In this document: positions 42,329-51,505 of the stretch, piece by piece
How the letters are laid out: the number at the start of each line of letters is the position of its first letter
How positions within the stretch are numbered: the first letter of the stretch is position 1
Assembly: GCF_001083785.1 (NCBI RefSeq)
Contig: NZ_LAVL01000004.1
Coordinates: forward strand, 96,835 to 160,834
Source: Nonomuraea sp. SBT364
GTDB lineage: Bacteria > Actinomycetota > Actinomycetes > Streptosporangiales > Streptosporangiaceae
Reading direction: 5' to 3'
DNA length: 64,000 nt
Notes under the pieces: model-generated
Told to the model about the DNA's origin: nothing
The model's input: the letters and a program-made list of their open reading frames with translations, nothing else
The model's database searches: none
Position numbers and translations under genes: made by a program

Positions 42329-42661
42329 TCAGCTACTCCGGAGACGCTCGGCATGCGGCAACTCCCCGGCACGCAGGCGACCGGCCCCGGAATCCAGAAG
42401 CCGCCATCGAGTCGTCGTCCCGTCCGGGCCCTCAAGCGTGCCCAGCGCGAGCGCGGCGTCAATGCGACCCCGCACTTCACCCTCCACTTCCGGCTCCGCG
42501 GCGAACAGCACGCGCACACGCACCGTGCCGCCCCGGTGGACGGCAGCCGTATGGTGCGGAGCGATCGGGCAGGGCGGCTCATGCTCCCAGTCCCCGCACA
42601 GGGCCACCGTGATCGCCGCACCGGGGGCGCGCACATCACCGCGTGCTTCCATGGCGATCAT
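42329..42661 (-). CDS. conserved small protein, unknown
   Basis: The 110-residue frame has the coding bias of real genes. Its recognisable core is ITVALCGDWEHEPPCPIAPH with HTAAVHRGGTVRVRVLFA after it, followed by GRIDAALALG and GPDGTTTRWRLL. I recall similar proteins in other actinomycetes, always hypothetical. The CGxWEHxxPCPxxPHH pattern of Cys, His and Glu could bind metal. The start is uncertain: ATG at 42661 or 42652. Confidence 0.6.
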   Translation of the reverse strand: MIAMEARGDVRAPGAAITVALCGDWEHEPPCPIAPHHTAAVHRGGTVRVRVLFAAEPEVEGEVRGRIDAALALGTLEGPDGTTTRWRLLDSGAGRLRAGELPHAERLRSS

Positions 42662-42940
42662 CGCCTCGTGGGCGAATGTCTCACGCACCTTCCCATGGTT
42701 GCTCGCGCGAGCCCTGGGATCCAGCCCGCATGCCTGGGTCTTGCCCAGTCGTGCCTCCACGCATGGAGCCACCATGACTTACCGGCCCATCGTCACCGTC
42801 GCGGCCGCCTGGCTGGACACGCCCCGGCAGCAAAGCTCGTCTTCGGTCGCGCACCGGCGTTGCGCGTTCGACAAGAGTGTGGACAGGCGCCCCGAGGTGA
42901 TGCTCCAGGTTCTGCCGAGACTGGGGGCCGCGCGCAGGGC

Positions 42941-44212
42941 TCACAGGGTACGTAGGTCGATGGCTGCGGCGATGGCAGTCATTCCGGCGTCGTTGGGGTG
43001 AAGGTGGTCTCCCGAGTCGTAAGCGGGGAGCAGCGCGCCGAGATTGGCCGGGTCAGCGAGGGTTTTGTCGAGGTCGATCACCGCGTCGAACTCTCCGCTG
43101 CGGATCCACGTGTTCACGGTCTCACGCAGAGCAAGGTTGCGATCGCTCCCGAACCAGTTGTGGCCCTTGAATGGGGTGATGGTGGCCCCAACCACACGCA
43201 CGCCGCGGGCATGGGCCGATGCGATCAGAGATCGATATCCGGTGATGAGGCGCGGCGCGGTGGCCGGTGACGGGGTGCCGCAGCCCACATCCATGCCGCC
43301 GATGTCGTTGATCCCGAGAAGCACGATCACCGTCCGGACGCCCGGCTGATGGAGCACGTCGCGGGAGAAGCGCGCGAGCGCGCGATCGCCGCCGAAGCAG
43401 GGAGAGTCGGTAAGCAACATATTGCCGTTGATCCCGGCATTCGCCACACCCATTGGGGTGCCGGCCTCGGCGAGGCGTTCGGCGAGCTCGTCGGGGTAGC
43501 GGTTGTCGGTGTTCGGGGTGGAGATTGCGCCGTCGGTGATGGAATCGCCGAGCGCCACGATGGTGCCCTTGGCCGGGCCGGGTTTCCCGACGACGTCCAC
43601 TCCGGTCAAGTAGTACCAGGCGTCGCTGGTCGGGCCGAAGAAGGCGTCGGGCTTCTCATCGTGGAGGTGATCTCCCGCGGCTCGGTAGGTGGTGGTCAGC
43701 CCAAGCTGGTGAAAGGTCGCCGCGCCGGAGGGCCGGTCGACGTACAGCGTGACCACCAGGTGCTCCAAGGGGGCCGTCACCAATGTCGTGGCGTCGGAGA
43801 CCGCCGCTTGTCCGGGTGTGAGGGTGGTGGATCCCAAGCCGCCGAACCGCAGAGAACGCATGGTGCCCCGCCGGGTCGCCGCGCCGTGGTGCTGCTTGGC
43901 GATCGTGGCTCCGGCGATGGAGAGCGGGCGCGTGCCGTAGAGATTGGCTAGCCGGATGCGTACCCGGGATCCGCCCGTGCTGATGCGAATGACCTGCCGG
44001 ATCGATTGACGCGCGAACCCGTCCATCGACCAGTTGTCGCTCTGCCAGTCGTTTCCCGGGGCAGGGCGCTGCGGGGCGGCCGCGCACACGCTGAACCACC
44101 GCGTCTTGAGGTTCTGTGGTGACCCCTTCGAGGCAGTGGCTTGCGCCGGCGAGGGCAGTATGGCGAGGGCTGTCAGTGCGGCCAGCAATAGCCGCAGACA
44201 CAGTGATCGCAT
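42941..44212 (-). CDS. secreted SGNH/GDSL-family hydrolase
   Basis: This 423-residue protein starts with a signal peptide (MRSLCLRLLLAALTALAIL, cleavage near AQA). After a beta-sandwich-like N-terminal region (residues about 50-200), the SGNH domain has VALGDSITDG with the nucleophile Ser near 221, the Gly block NAGINGNMLL, the Asn block LLGINDIGG, and DHLHPND with the catalytic His near 404. Such enzymes are secreted esterases or lipases acting on carbohydrate esters or lipids. ATG at 44212 is preferred because the signal begins there; longer frames upstream are non-coding. Confidence 0.9.
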   Translation of the reverse strand: MRSLCLRLLLAALTALAILPSPAQATASKGSPQNLKTRWFSVCAAAPQRPAPGNDWQSDNWSMDGFARQSIRQVIRISTGGSRVRIRLANLYGTRPLSIAGATIAKQHHGAATRRGTMRSLRFGGLGSTTLTPGQAAVSDATTLVTAPLEHLVVTLYVDRPSGAATFHQLGLTTTYRAAGDHLHDEKPDAFFGPTSDAWYYLTGVDVVGKPGPAKGTIVALGDSITDGAISTPNTDNRYPDELAERLAEAGTPMGVANAGINGNMLLTDSPCFGGDRALARFSRDVLHQPGVRTVIVLLGINDIGGMDVGCGTPSPATAPRLITGYRSLIASAHARGVRVVGATITPFKGHNWFGSDRNLALRETVNTWIRSGEFDAVIDLDKTLADPANLGALLPAYDSGDHLHPNDAGMTAIAAAIDLRTL

Positions 44213-44252
44213 CAGGGTGAACTTTCTCTGAGAGGGAAGGATGGGGACCCGG

Positions 44253-45710
44253 CTAAGCGGCGGAGGTACGCTCTTCGCGGCGTTCTCCGGCATCTGCTTT
44301 CGTGTCCTTGCGGAGCAGGAGCAGGGCGAGGCCGCCGGCGGCGGCCAGAACCGCGCTGGCGAGCAGGCCGAATCGGTAACCGGCCACCAGGGCGGTGGTC
44401 GCTGCGGGGTTGTTCTGGGCTCCGGTGCGGGCCACGGCCAGGGTGACGAGCGTGGCCACGCCGAGTGCGATGCCGACCTGTTGAGCGGTGTTCAGCAAGC
44501 CCGACACCGCTCCGTGATCCTCCGCCGAGGCGCCGTTGCTGCCCACGATGCTGGCCCCGACGAAGGCTGCGGCGAGACCGAGGCCGAACAGCAGGTATCC
44601 GGGCAGAAGATCAGCCAGGTACGTGCCGTGCACCGTGATCCCGGCGAGCAGGAGTTCGCCTGCGGCCACCATGGCCAGCCCGGCGACGGCGACGAGCCAC
44701 GGCGGCACCTTCGCGGTCAGCCTGGAGGCCAGCGTGCTGCCGATGACCGCCATCATGGCGGAGGGCAGGACCGCCAGCCCCGTCTGCAGGGACGAGTAGC
44801 CGAGTACGCCTTGCATGTACAGGATCATGAAGAAGCCCTGGCCGCCCATCACGGCGGTCAGGCAGATGATGGCCAGGTTGGCGCCCGCGACCGGGCCGCG
44901 TCCGGCGATCCGCAACGGGACCAGCGGGCTCGCCGAGCGGCGTTGGATCAGGACGAAGGCAGTCAGCAGCACCACCGCTGCTGCCAGCACGCCCGCGGTC
45001 GCCGGCGCGCTGAAGCCGGTCTGCTGACCGAGGCTGAGGCCGTAGATCAGGAGACCGATCCCAGCGGTGATGGTCACCGCCCCGGGCAAGTCGAGTTTCG
45101 CGCGGTCCCACGTCGCCTGCCCGTCACGTGGCAGGATCGCGGTCAGGAGCAGCGCGACCGCGCCGATCGGCACGTTGACCAGGAAGACCGCGCGCCAGCC
45201 GAGGGTGTCGGTCAGCACGCCGCCGAGGATGAGGCCGGCTCCGGCTCCTGTGGCGCCGAGCCCGCTCCAGATGCCCAGGGCCCGGTTGCGGCCGGGGCCC
45301 TCGGCGTGGATGACCAGCAGCAGGCTCAAAGCGGTGGCGGAGATGAGCGCCGCGCCCAGTCCCTGGAGTGTCCGTGCCGCCAGGAGGAGCTCCACGTGCG
45401 CCGCCAGCCCGCATCCTGCCGACGATGCCACGAACAGGGCTGTGCCGCCGATGAACAACCTGCGCCGGCCGAGCAGGTCGCCGAGCCGGCCGGACAGGAT
45501 GAGGAAGCCGCCGAAGGCGACCGCGTAGAGCGTGATCACATACTGCAGGTCTCCTTCGGGCAGGGAGAACTCGCGACCGATGGAGGGCAGCGCCACGTTG
45601 GCGATGGTGGTGTCGAGGATGACCATGAACTGCACGGCGCACAGCAGGGGCAGCACGAGTGCGCCGCGTCGCTCGGCTGAGCCGGCTCGCCAGCCGGAGC
45701 CGGTGGTCAT
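44253..45710 (-). CDS. MFS exporter, DHA2 type (14 TM)
   Basis: The 485-residue membrane protein has about 14 helices. Motif D1 is seen in FMVILDTTIANVALPSIG, motif A in SGRLGDLLGRRRLFIGG, and motif C in GLILGGVLTDTLGWR. This is the drug:H+ antiporter-2 family. The ATG overlaps the stop of the upstream SDR by ATGA, so the two are translated together. The operon faces a LysR regulator. A joint role in modifying and exporting a compound is the simplest reading. Confidence 0.92.
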   Translation of the reverse strand: MTTGSGWRAGSAERRGALVLPLLCAVQFMVILDTTIANVALPSIGREFSLPEGDLQYVITLYAVAFGGFLILSGRLGDLLGRRRLFIGGTALFVASSAGCGLAAHVELLLAARTLQGLGAALISATALSLLLVIHAEGPGRNRALGIWSGLGATGAGAGLILGGVLTDTLGWRAVFLVNVPIGAVALLLTAILPRDGQATWDRAKLDLPGAVTITAGIGLLIYGLSLGQQTGFSAPATAGVLAAAVVLLTAFVLIQRRSASPLVPLRIAGRGPVAGANLAIICLTAVMGGQGFFMILYMQGVLGYSSLQTGLAVLPSAMMAVIGSTLASRLTAKVPPWLVAVAGLAMVAAGELLLAGITVHGTYLADLLPGYLLFGLGLAAAFVGASIVGSNGASAEDHGAVSGLLNTAQQVGIALGVATLVTLAVARTGAQNNPAATTALVAGYRFGLLASAVLAAAGGLALLLLRKDTKADAGERREERTSAA

Positions 45711-46483
45711 GCCGTCAGCCCACCGTCGAGAGGGAGCCGAACGCCATGCAGGTAGTCGGCATCGGCGCAGGCCAGGAAGAGGGCCGCCGCCGCGATGTCG
45801 TCCGTCGTGCAGAGCCGGCGGGCGGGAACGCCGGACAGGATCTGCGTGTCGACGTCGAGCTGTGCCAGAACGGGCTGTGACATCGGTGCGTCCGCCACCA
45901 TGCCGGGGCTGATCATGTTGACGCATACGCCGCCCGGTCCGTACTCGGTCGCCCATGTCCTGGTCAGGCTCTCCAGCGCGGCTTTGGAGGAGTTGTACAC
46001 CGACGCACCCGGCCAGCTCTTGACGGCGCCCAACGTGCCGATGTTGACGATCCTGCTACGGCGACCGCTCAGGAGGTGGGGCAGGGCCGCCTGGGTCATG
46101 AAGTAGGCGGCCTTGTAATTGAGGGTCACCATGCGGTCGAAGTCGTCCTCGCCGACCTCGTCGGTCATGGCGAAACGCGCGACCGCGGCGTTGTTGACCA
46201 GGATGTCGAGGCCGCCGAACCTTTCCACGGCCGCCGACACCACGGCCTGGCGCGTCTCCGGCAGCGTCAGGTCGCCGGGTACGAAGGCGGCTTGTCCGCC
46301 GTCGTCGATGATCCGTCTCATGACCCGCTCGCCGAGATCCGCGCGCCGGCCCGTCAGGACGACCAGGGCGCCTTCCCGGGCGAACGCGCGTGCGATCGCC
46401 TCGCCGATCCCCGATGTGGAGCCGGTGACGACGGCCACTTTGTCGACGAGACGTGAAAGCTGTGCATTCATGGCGATGACCAT
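45707..46483 (-). CDS. classical SDR oxidoreductase, coupled to MFS
   Basis: The 258-residue enzyme has TGSTSGIG for cofactor binding, DILVNNAAV, the catalytic Ser region VNIGTLGAV, YNSSKAAL with Tyr and Lys, and the C-terminal LPLDGGLTA. It is complete. The start may be ATG 46483 or 46471, as neither has a strong ribosome site. It heads an operon with the MFS exporter and is divergent from LysR by 59 bp, with a T-N11-A LysR box between them. Confidence 0.9.
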   Translation of the reverse strand: MVIAMNAQLSRLVDKVAVVTGSTSGIGEAIARAFAREGALVVLTGRRADLGERVMRRIIDDGGQAAFVPGDLTLPETRQAVVSAAVERFGGLDILVNNAAVARFAMTDEVGEDDFDRMVTLNYKAAYFMTQAALPHLLSGRRSRIVNIGTLGAVKSWPGASVYNSSKAALESLTRTWATEYGPGGVCVNMISPGMVADAPMSQPVLAQLDVDTQILSGVPARRLCTTDDIAAAALFLACADADYLHGVRLPLDGGLTA

Positions 46484-46503
46484 ACGGAGCAGGAGATCAT
46501 CGC

Positions 46504-46516
46504 TTCAAAGACTGAA
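46504..46516. promoter_or_regulatory. LysR-type T-N11-A box
   Basis: TTCAAAGACTGAA has T-N11-A form with TTCA/TGAA dyad symmetry, in the 59-bp space between the SDR and LysR starts. LysR proteins characteristically bind such boxes, so this is the likely primary site for control of both promoters. Confidence 0.65.
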
Positions 46517-46542
46517 ATATGATGACTTGATAAGTTCGTCGT

Positions 46543-47451
46543 ATGAGCTTCGACCTGCGCCACCTCGAAGGCTTCGTCGCCGTCGCCGAGGAGTTGCACT
46601 TCGGGCGGGCCGCCGCCCGGTTGCACATCGCCCAGCCCGCCCTCTCCCAGCAGATCCAGCGGCTCGAGGGCTCGCTCGGCGTGGATCTGCTCATCCGCGA
46701 GCGGCGCCGTACGCAGCTCAGCGAGGCGGGCCGAGCCTTCCTGATCGAGGCCAGACGCACACTCGCACAAGCGGAGATCGCACGCACGGTCGCCCGCCGG
46801 GCCGGGCGCGGCGAGCTCGGCCGCCTGCGTGGGGGCTATGTGCCCACCACGTCGTCGAAGCCGTTCCTGGCCATCCTGGCGGACTTCCAGCGCCGCTATC
46901 CGAAGGTGCAGGTCGAGCTCAGGGAGCTGCCGCTCGGGTCACTGGCCGCGCCCCTGCACGACGACGTGGTCGACGTCACCTTCGTGGCGAGGCTCGGAGA
47001 GATCACCTGCCTCGGCCCCGACATCGCCGTCCACGAGCTCTCGGCCGAACACTTCATGGCTGCGATACCCGCCGGACACTCTCTGGCGCGCGAGCCGGAG
47101 ATCGAACTCGGCCGGCTCGCGCAAGAGGACTTCGTCATGCTCGCCCCGGAGCTCTGCACGGAGTGGCACGAGACGATGATCAACACCTGCGAGCTCGCCG
47201 GGTTCGCGCCGCGGATCACCCATCACGCCCGCGAGATCTCCACTCAGCTCATGTTCGTCGCGGCAGGGCTGGGAGTGACGCTGGTACCGGCTTCGGCCCA
47301 GGCGCTTCGCGGACAAGATGTCGCCTTCGTCCCTCTGGCCGGCCCGAGCCCTCGGATCACGTCCACAGTCCTGTGGCGCGCCCGGAACGACATCCCTGTC
47401 CTGCGCCGCTTCCTCGACGTCATGGCATACCAGCCGGACATCGAGCCCTGA
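46543..47451 (+). CDS. LysR-family transcriptional regulator
   Basis: This 302-residue regulator has the standard N-terminal helix-turn-helix (LRHLEGFVAVAEELHFGRAA, AQPALSQQIQRLEGSLGVDL) and effector domain after residue 90. It is divergent from the SDR-MFS operon. Its start is only 26 bp from a T-N11-A box. Efflux and modification genes controlled by an adjacent LysR suggest response to a toxic aromatic or antibiotic. Confidence 0.94.
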   Translation: MSFDLRHLEGFVAVAEELHFGRAAARLHIAQPALSQQIQRLEGSLGVDLLIRERRRTQLSEAGRAFLIEARRTLAQAEIARTVARRAGRGELGRLRGGYVPTTSSKPFLAILADFQRRYPKVQVELRELPLGSLAAPLHDDVVDVTFVARLGEITCLGPDIAVHELSAEHFMAAIPAGHSLAREPEIELGRLAQEDFVMLAPELCTEWHETMINTCELAGFAPRITHHAREISTQLMFVAAGLGVTLVPASAQALRGQDVAFVPLAGPSPRITSTVLWRARNDIPVLRRFLDVMAYQPDIEP

Positions 47452-47661
47452 CGCGAGGAGTGACCAGGTTGTGCTGCCGGGGAACCGGCCGGCTGCCGAT
47501 CTCCGGCGTACGCACGGCAACGACCGAAGATCTCCCAGCCGCTACGCCGTTTTCTGCCCTCAGCCTCCGGCATGAGCGACCAGGACAACCCTCCGCCGGG
47601 ACGGTGCGCGACTCCGGCACCTCATCCTGTACATCGCACCCGGCGGCACGCGGCTGCCGGC

Positions 47662-48456
47662 ATGAGTGCCGCCCCGAAGATCACCGCCCTGCGCGGTGGA
47701 GGTGCCAGCCTCGCCGCGGCCCCAGACGCCTTTCTCGCCACGGCGCGCGCGGCCAACCCCAACACCCAGCGCGCCTACGCCTCGGCCATCGACCGCACCA
47801 TCGCCCTGCTCGGCCGCGACCGGCCACTCACGGACGTAGCCGACACCGAGATCGGCGCCGCGCTCACCGAACTGGGGGCGGACGCTCGCCAGCCACCTGG
47901 AACCGCAACCGCAACCGCGCCGCCATCACCTCCTGGCCCACCTGGTGCCAGACCACGAAGCACTGGGCGGCGCCGGCGGTCCCGACTGAGGCCGAACGCC
48001 GCAAGGAGACTGCCGACGAGACCCGCGCGGTGGCCAGGACTACGATCCTCCGGCTGCTCTCGCGCCGCGACATCCCGCTGAGGGAGAAGACGTTGTGGCG
48101 GATGCTCTATGAGACCGCAGCCCGGACGGCGGAGTTTCTGGCACTGAACGTCGAGGACCTCGACCTGGAGCATCGACGGGCGCCCCTTCGCTCCAAGGGC
48201 GGCGCGATCGAGTGGGTGTACCGGGAGAGCGGCACCGCCAACCTGCCGCCCCGCCTGCTCCGGCTCCCGGACGGCAGTACCCGTACACACGGCCCGTTGT
48301 TCCTGTCCGAACGTCGCCCGGTCCCGGCACGGCCGCCCGCCGCCGCCGACATCTGCCCCGCGAACCAGCCGCGCCCGCATCCTGCTGGAGAAGTACGCCG
48401 GGCTCGATCTGCACCGGCTGCGCCACAGTACCGCCACCCATTGATTTGCCGGTGAA
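47662..48456 (+). pseudogene. tyrosine recombinase/integrase, frameshifted and truncated
   Basis: The ATG at 47662 opens an N-terminal SAM-like core-binding domain (NTQRAYASAIDRTIALLGRD). The frame breaks near 47890 and the protein continues in another frame with NRNRAAITSWPTWC and TILRLLSRRDIPLREKTLWR, then the catalytic MLYETAARTAEFLALNVEDL. A further shift leads to LHRLRHSTATH, where a stop follows; the distal His/Trp and the nucleophile Tyr are missing. It is the relic of an integrase or XerC/D-like element. Confidence 0.85.
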
Positions 48457-48495
48457 TAGCAGCACCGTTTGACGGTTCGAGGCCCGATCGGGCCA

Positions 48496-48521
48496 GGAAT
48501 GACGGTGAGAAGTAGCAGCGC
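48496..48521 (+). repeat. 26-bp dispersed repeat, copy 2
   Basis: This copy contains CGGTGAGAAGTAGCAGCGC and matches 41974-41999 on the other strand with two mismatches. It lies about 40 bp beyond the end of the integrase remnant, whose own tail carries a shorter related motif. The link with the integrase suggests a recombination site. Confidence 0.6.
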
Positions 48522-48726
48522 CCTCTCGCCGGTCCGGTGCCCGGATCGTGGTCAACGTGGCCGATCTCGAGGGCGGCGCATCGCTCACGCTGCCCGGTGG
48601 CACCATCGTGAGCACCCGCGGGCCACAGCAGTGGCCTGTCGTTGCTCAGCCATGGGGCCAGCAGGCGAAGTCCGTCAGCCCGTGCCGCATGCGCCCTTCG
48701 CGTGGCGCTTGCCCGCCCTCGCGTAG

Positions 48727-49530
48727 TCAGCTCGGAAGGCGCCACTTGCAGATGCCCTCGATGCATAGCTCGGTGGTCGTCTTGCGGGGGTCCGGCGCCT
48801 TGATCGATACCTTGTCGCCCCACCGGCTGTAGCGGGTGTCGACGTGGAGGGTCTTGCCCACCAGTTCGTCGAGGCCGTCGGCGAACGTGAACGTGCTCTG
48901 CACCCTGCTGGCCAGTCCTGCGGAGGTCAGCGTGACGCTGTAGGCGAGCCTCGTGTCAGGATCCCCGCCGACGTGGGATGAGTGCTCCGCCCAACGGGAG
49001 ACGTGCCCGAGCTCCTTGAAGGTGATCGTGCCGGTGACGATGTCCCCGCTCCGCTGCCCGTTCTTCAGCAGGGCGGCCAGGGTCGCGTGCTCGGTCGGGT
49101 TGACGAGCTGCTCGTCGTAGCCGAGCAGCTCGGTGTGCCAGAGGTGCAACTGGTGAGAATCCTCCCACCAGGTCTTGCCCTTCTTCAGCCATTTCCCTAT
49201 GCGGCCGCCGGACCGATAGCTGGTGCCGCCAATGTCATGGTTGAAGCCGATGACGCGTTCGCGCCCGTACTCACCCCCGGTGGTGGTGACGTCCAGGGCC
49301 TTGACACCACCCCTGGCAGCGAACTCGAAGAGCCCCTTGCGCCGGCGTTTCACTCGTTCGTCAGCGCCATCCAAAAGGGTGGTTGTCTCGGTGAAGTGCA
49401 CGCCGCGTCCGGTTGCCAGAACGGCCTTCAGCGCCTGGACGGGGTCCTTGGTCACTGCCTGCGCGGGAGCAGCGCCCGCCAGCAGAGCACCGCAGGCCAC
49501 CAAAGTTGTGATCATCCTTTGCATGCTCAT
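48727..49530 (-). CDS. secreted protein of unknown function
   Basis: The 267-residue protein has a signal peptide (MQRMITTLVACGALLAG, cleavage near AQAVT). The mature region has alternating beta-type segments, for example GVHFTETTTLL, LFEFAARGGVKALDVTTTGG and YSVTLTSAGLASRVQSTFTF. A Cys pair closes the C-terminus (CIEGICKW). The size and pattern recall LppX/LprG-like lipid-binding folds, but there is no proper lipobox and I cannot confirm it. It is probably a stand-alone exported protein. Confidence 0.7.
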   Translation of the reverse strand: MSMQRMITTLVACGALLAGAAPAQAVTKDPVQALKAVLATGRGVHFTETTTLLDGADERVKRRRKGLFEFAARGGVKALDVTTTGGEYGRERVIGFNHDIGGTSYRSGGRIGKWLKKGKTWWEDSHQLHLWHTELLGYDEQLVNPTEHATLAALLKNGQRSGDIVTGTITFKELGHVSRWAEHSSHVGGDPDTRLAYSVTLTSAGLASRVQSTFTFADGLDELVGKTLHVDTRYSRWGDKVSIKAPDPRKTTTELCIEGICKWRLPS

Positions 49531-49617
49531 GATGGTGATCCTGCCGCGATCGGATCACGTCCGGAACACGGGCCAGACGCGACCATCAAAAGATCAGAAC
49601 ATACTGACGACGACCTA

Positions 49618-50419
49618 GGTCATCCGGCGGCCTTGCCTGCGGCGGCGGCTTCGGTTCGGGAGCGAGTCTGGGCGAGCCGGTAGGATTCGATGCCGGTCTC
49701 GAAAATGTGCCGCCGCAGGTAAGCCGGTCGACAATGGCCGCGCAGAGCCGGGGTTCGGTGAATGTCTTGGTCCATCCCGAAACGACTCATTCGAGGCTAT
49801 TGCGAAACTGTTGGTCCCCTCTCGATCGGTGAGAACTTGAAACAGCGGTTCGGCTCCGTGCCGGTCAAGCTCCATGTAACGCAGCTCGTCGATCGCGAGG
49901 AGGTCGACGCGGCCGTAGCGGGCGATGGTCTTGGTCAGCACCTTCTCGTCAGCGGCCTCGACCGGTTCGTTGACCAGGTTGGCCGCCAGGGTGTACTTGA
50001 CCTTGAACCCAGCCATCGCGGCCTCGGTGGCCAGCGCGATGAGCAGATGCGCTGCCCGTTCCCGAGTCGCCGATCAAACACAGCGGCTGATGCTTACGCA
50101 CCCAGTCGCAGTCGGCCAACGTGTGGATGACGGCCGGGTCGACGTTGGGATTGGCGTCGAAGTCGAACTCGCGCAGTGACTTCTGCCGCGGGAAGCGCGC
50201 CATCTTGATGCGCCGGTCCGCGGCCTTGCGAGCACGGTAATCGCACTCGGCCATCAGCAGCTCGGCCAGGAAACCGAGATAGCTCAGCTGGCCGCGCGGG
50301 GCTGCGGCCGCCAGCTCGACGAACTGGCCGCGGATGGTCGGCAGCCGCAACCGCTGGCGGGCCTGGTAGATAGAGGCCTCGGCCGCTTCCTCGGTCAGCC
50401 CGCGACGATAGGTGGTCAT
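49618..50419 (-). pseudogene. IS21-family IstB-like ATPase, frameshifted
   Basis: The frame opens MTTYRRGLTEEAAEASIYQA and runs through the IstB N-terminal region to the P-loop LCLIGDSGTG near 50060, where it shifts. The second frame gives AGFKVKYTLAANLVNEPVE and DLLAIDELRYMELDRHGAEP with Walker B, through FAIASNESF. A third frame holds the end, FETGIESYRLAQTRSR. The transposition helper ATPase is therefore split over three frames. It begins overlapping the end of an IstA fragment. Confidence 0.88.
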
Positions 50420-50575
50420 GGCAGCTCTCCCTCGGAGGCGGGCCGGCCGCCGGCGCGGCGGCGCAGCAACTGGTCATGGACCGCCACCGCCGGTTCATCC
50501 AGCCAGGCCATCCGTTCCGGCCGGGGCGGCGGCGGACCCGGCTCGGGGCTGTCGTCCGCCTGGGCGATCTTGTGT
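50418..50575 (-). pseudogene. IS21-family IstA transposase C-terminal fragment
   Basis: Upstream of the IstB remnant on the same strand, the final 50 codons of a longer frame read PERMAWLDEPAVAVHDQLLR and end GRPASEGELP. Its TGA overlaps the IstB ATG, as in intact IS21 elements. The catalytic part of IstA is missing beyond about 50575, so the element was cut there. Confidence 0.65.
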
Positions 50576-50587
50576 CGATGCCGTCAA

Positions 50588-50849
50588 TATGGCCGTCTTC
50601 GACGACTCGGTGGTCCTGCTCGCCTTCACCTCCGGGCCGGCGCAGCAGCTGAACGGATTCCGGATCGATGAACCCGAGTTCGTCCGCTGCTCAGTCGGCT
50701 ACTTCGAAACCTTCCGGAGAGGATCCTGGGCGATTGGGTTGCCACGCGCTGCTTTCGAGCGCATGCTCGGCGTGGAAGTTCGCATCCGCCAGCATGGCGG
50801 GGCAAGCCGACCATGCCGAGCCGTTCGGGCACGTCGCCCAGAAGGCTAG
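50588..50849 (+). pseudogene. possible gene fragment, unknown
   Basis: This frame has strong coding bias over its first 50 codons (MAVFDDSVVLLAFTSGPAQQ, FRIDEPEFVRCSVGYFETFR) and then looks non-coding. It abuts the truncated IS21 end. I do not recognise the family; it may be the 5' or middle part of a gene cut by the element. Confidence 0.3.
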
Positions 50850-50860
50850 GAGAAGGACTC

Positions 50861-51475
50861 ATGCAGGCAGCACCAGATACGGGGAGATTGTCGCGCCGAT
50901 CTTTACTGGCTGGCGCGGTCGCGCTCTGCCTGCCGGCAGCCGAATGCATGTTGTCGCCTGCCGCGGCTACAGCGGAAAGCTCAAGCTTCCAACTGCAGGA
51001 TGGCTGGCGATTCTGCGCGGATTGCTTCGTGCTGTATCTGGGCGGCATCTACGCGGATAGTCACTGCCCGCGGAACGGTTACTCGGGTCATCGCGCAGCC
51101 GGTTGGACCTTCAAGCTGATGTACAACGAGAACACCCCTCCCGGCGGGGGCGAGGGCCCCAACGTTCAGGGCAATTGGCGACACTGCTACCGATGCGCGA
51201 CGCTCTACTGGGCACTGAGCACTTCACAGCGCTGCCCGAGCTGGGGAGCGCACGCATGGGGGGACGCGTTCACCCGCCAGCAGTATCTGCTGAGTCACGA
51301 CCTCGGCCAGCCGTCCGGGAGCCAGAACCAATGGCGGTACTGCGTCAAGTGCTCCGCGCTGTTCTTCAACGGGTACGCCTACAAAGGTGAGTACGGCCTG
51401 TGCCCCTATGACGACATCTACGGTCACACCGCTGCGGGATACGATTTCGTGCTCGCTGTCTCAGCGTATACGTGA
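50861..51475 (+). CDS. Tat-exported protein with three CxxC zinc-ribbon-like repeats
   Basis: The 204-residue protein starts with a twin-arginine signal (LSRRSLLAGAVALCLPAA) ending near ATAESS. The mature part has three units, each opening with Trp-Arg-x-Cys-x-x-Cys and Leu: WRFCADCFVLYLGG near 48, WRHCYRCATLYWAL near 106, and WRYCVKCSALFFNG near 158. Each continues with Cys-Pro and His, then an aromatic strand. Such WxxCxxC..C..H repeats are known from other actinobacterial secreted proteins, with no clear function. Tat export fits a protein that folds around metal before export. AGGAG lies upstream of the ATG. Confidence 0.8.
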   Translation: MQAAPDTGRLSRRSLLAGAVALCLPAAECMLSPAAATAESSSFQLQDGWRFCADCFVLYLGGIYADSHCPRNGYSGHRAAGWTFKLMYNENTPPGGGEGPNVQGNWRHCYRCATLYWALSTSQRCPSWGAHAWGDAFTRQQYLLSHDLGQPSGSQNQWRYCVKCSALFFNGYAYKGEYGLCPYDDIYGHTAAGYDFVLAVSAYT

Positions 51476-51505
51476 CTCGTCTGGCCGCGTCCTTGATCGA
51501 CTGTC

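Noticed and set aside
42160..42955. Several 150-250-codon frames on both strands around the unknown small protein
   Set aside because: Only the minus-strand frame 42329-42661 shows coding bias and a patterned core; the others are shadows.
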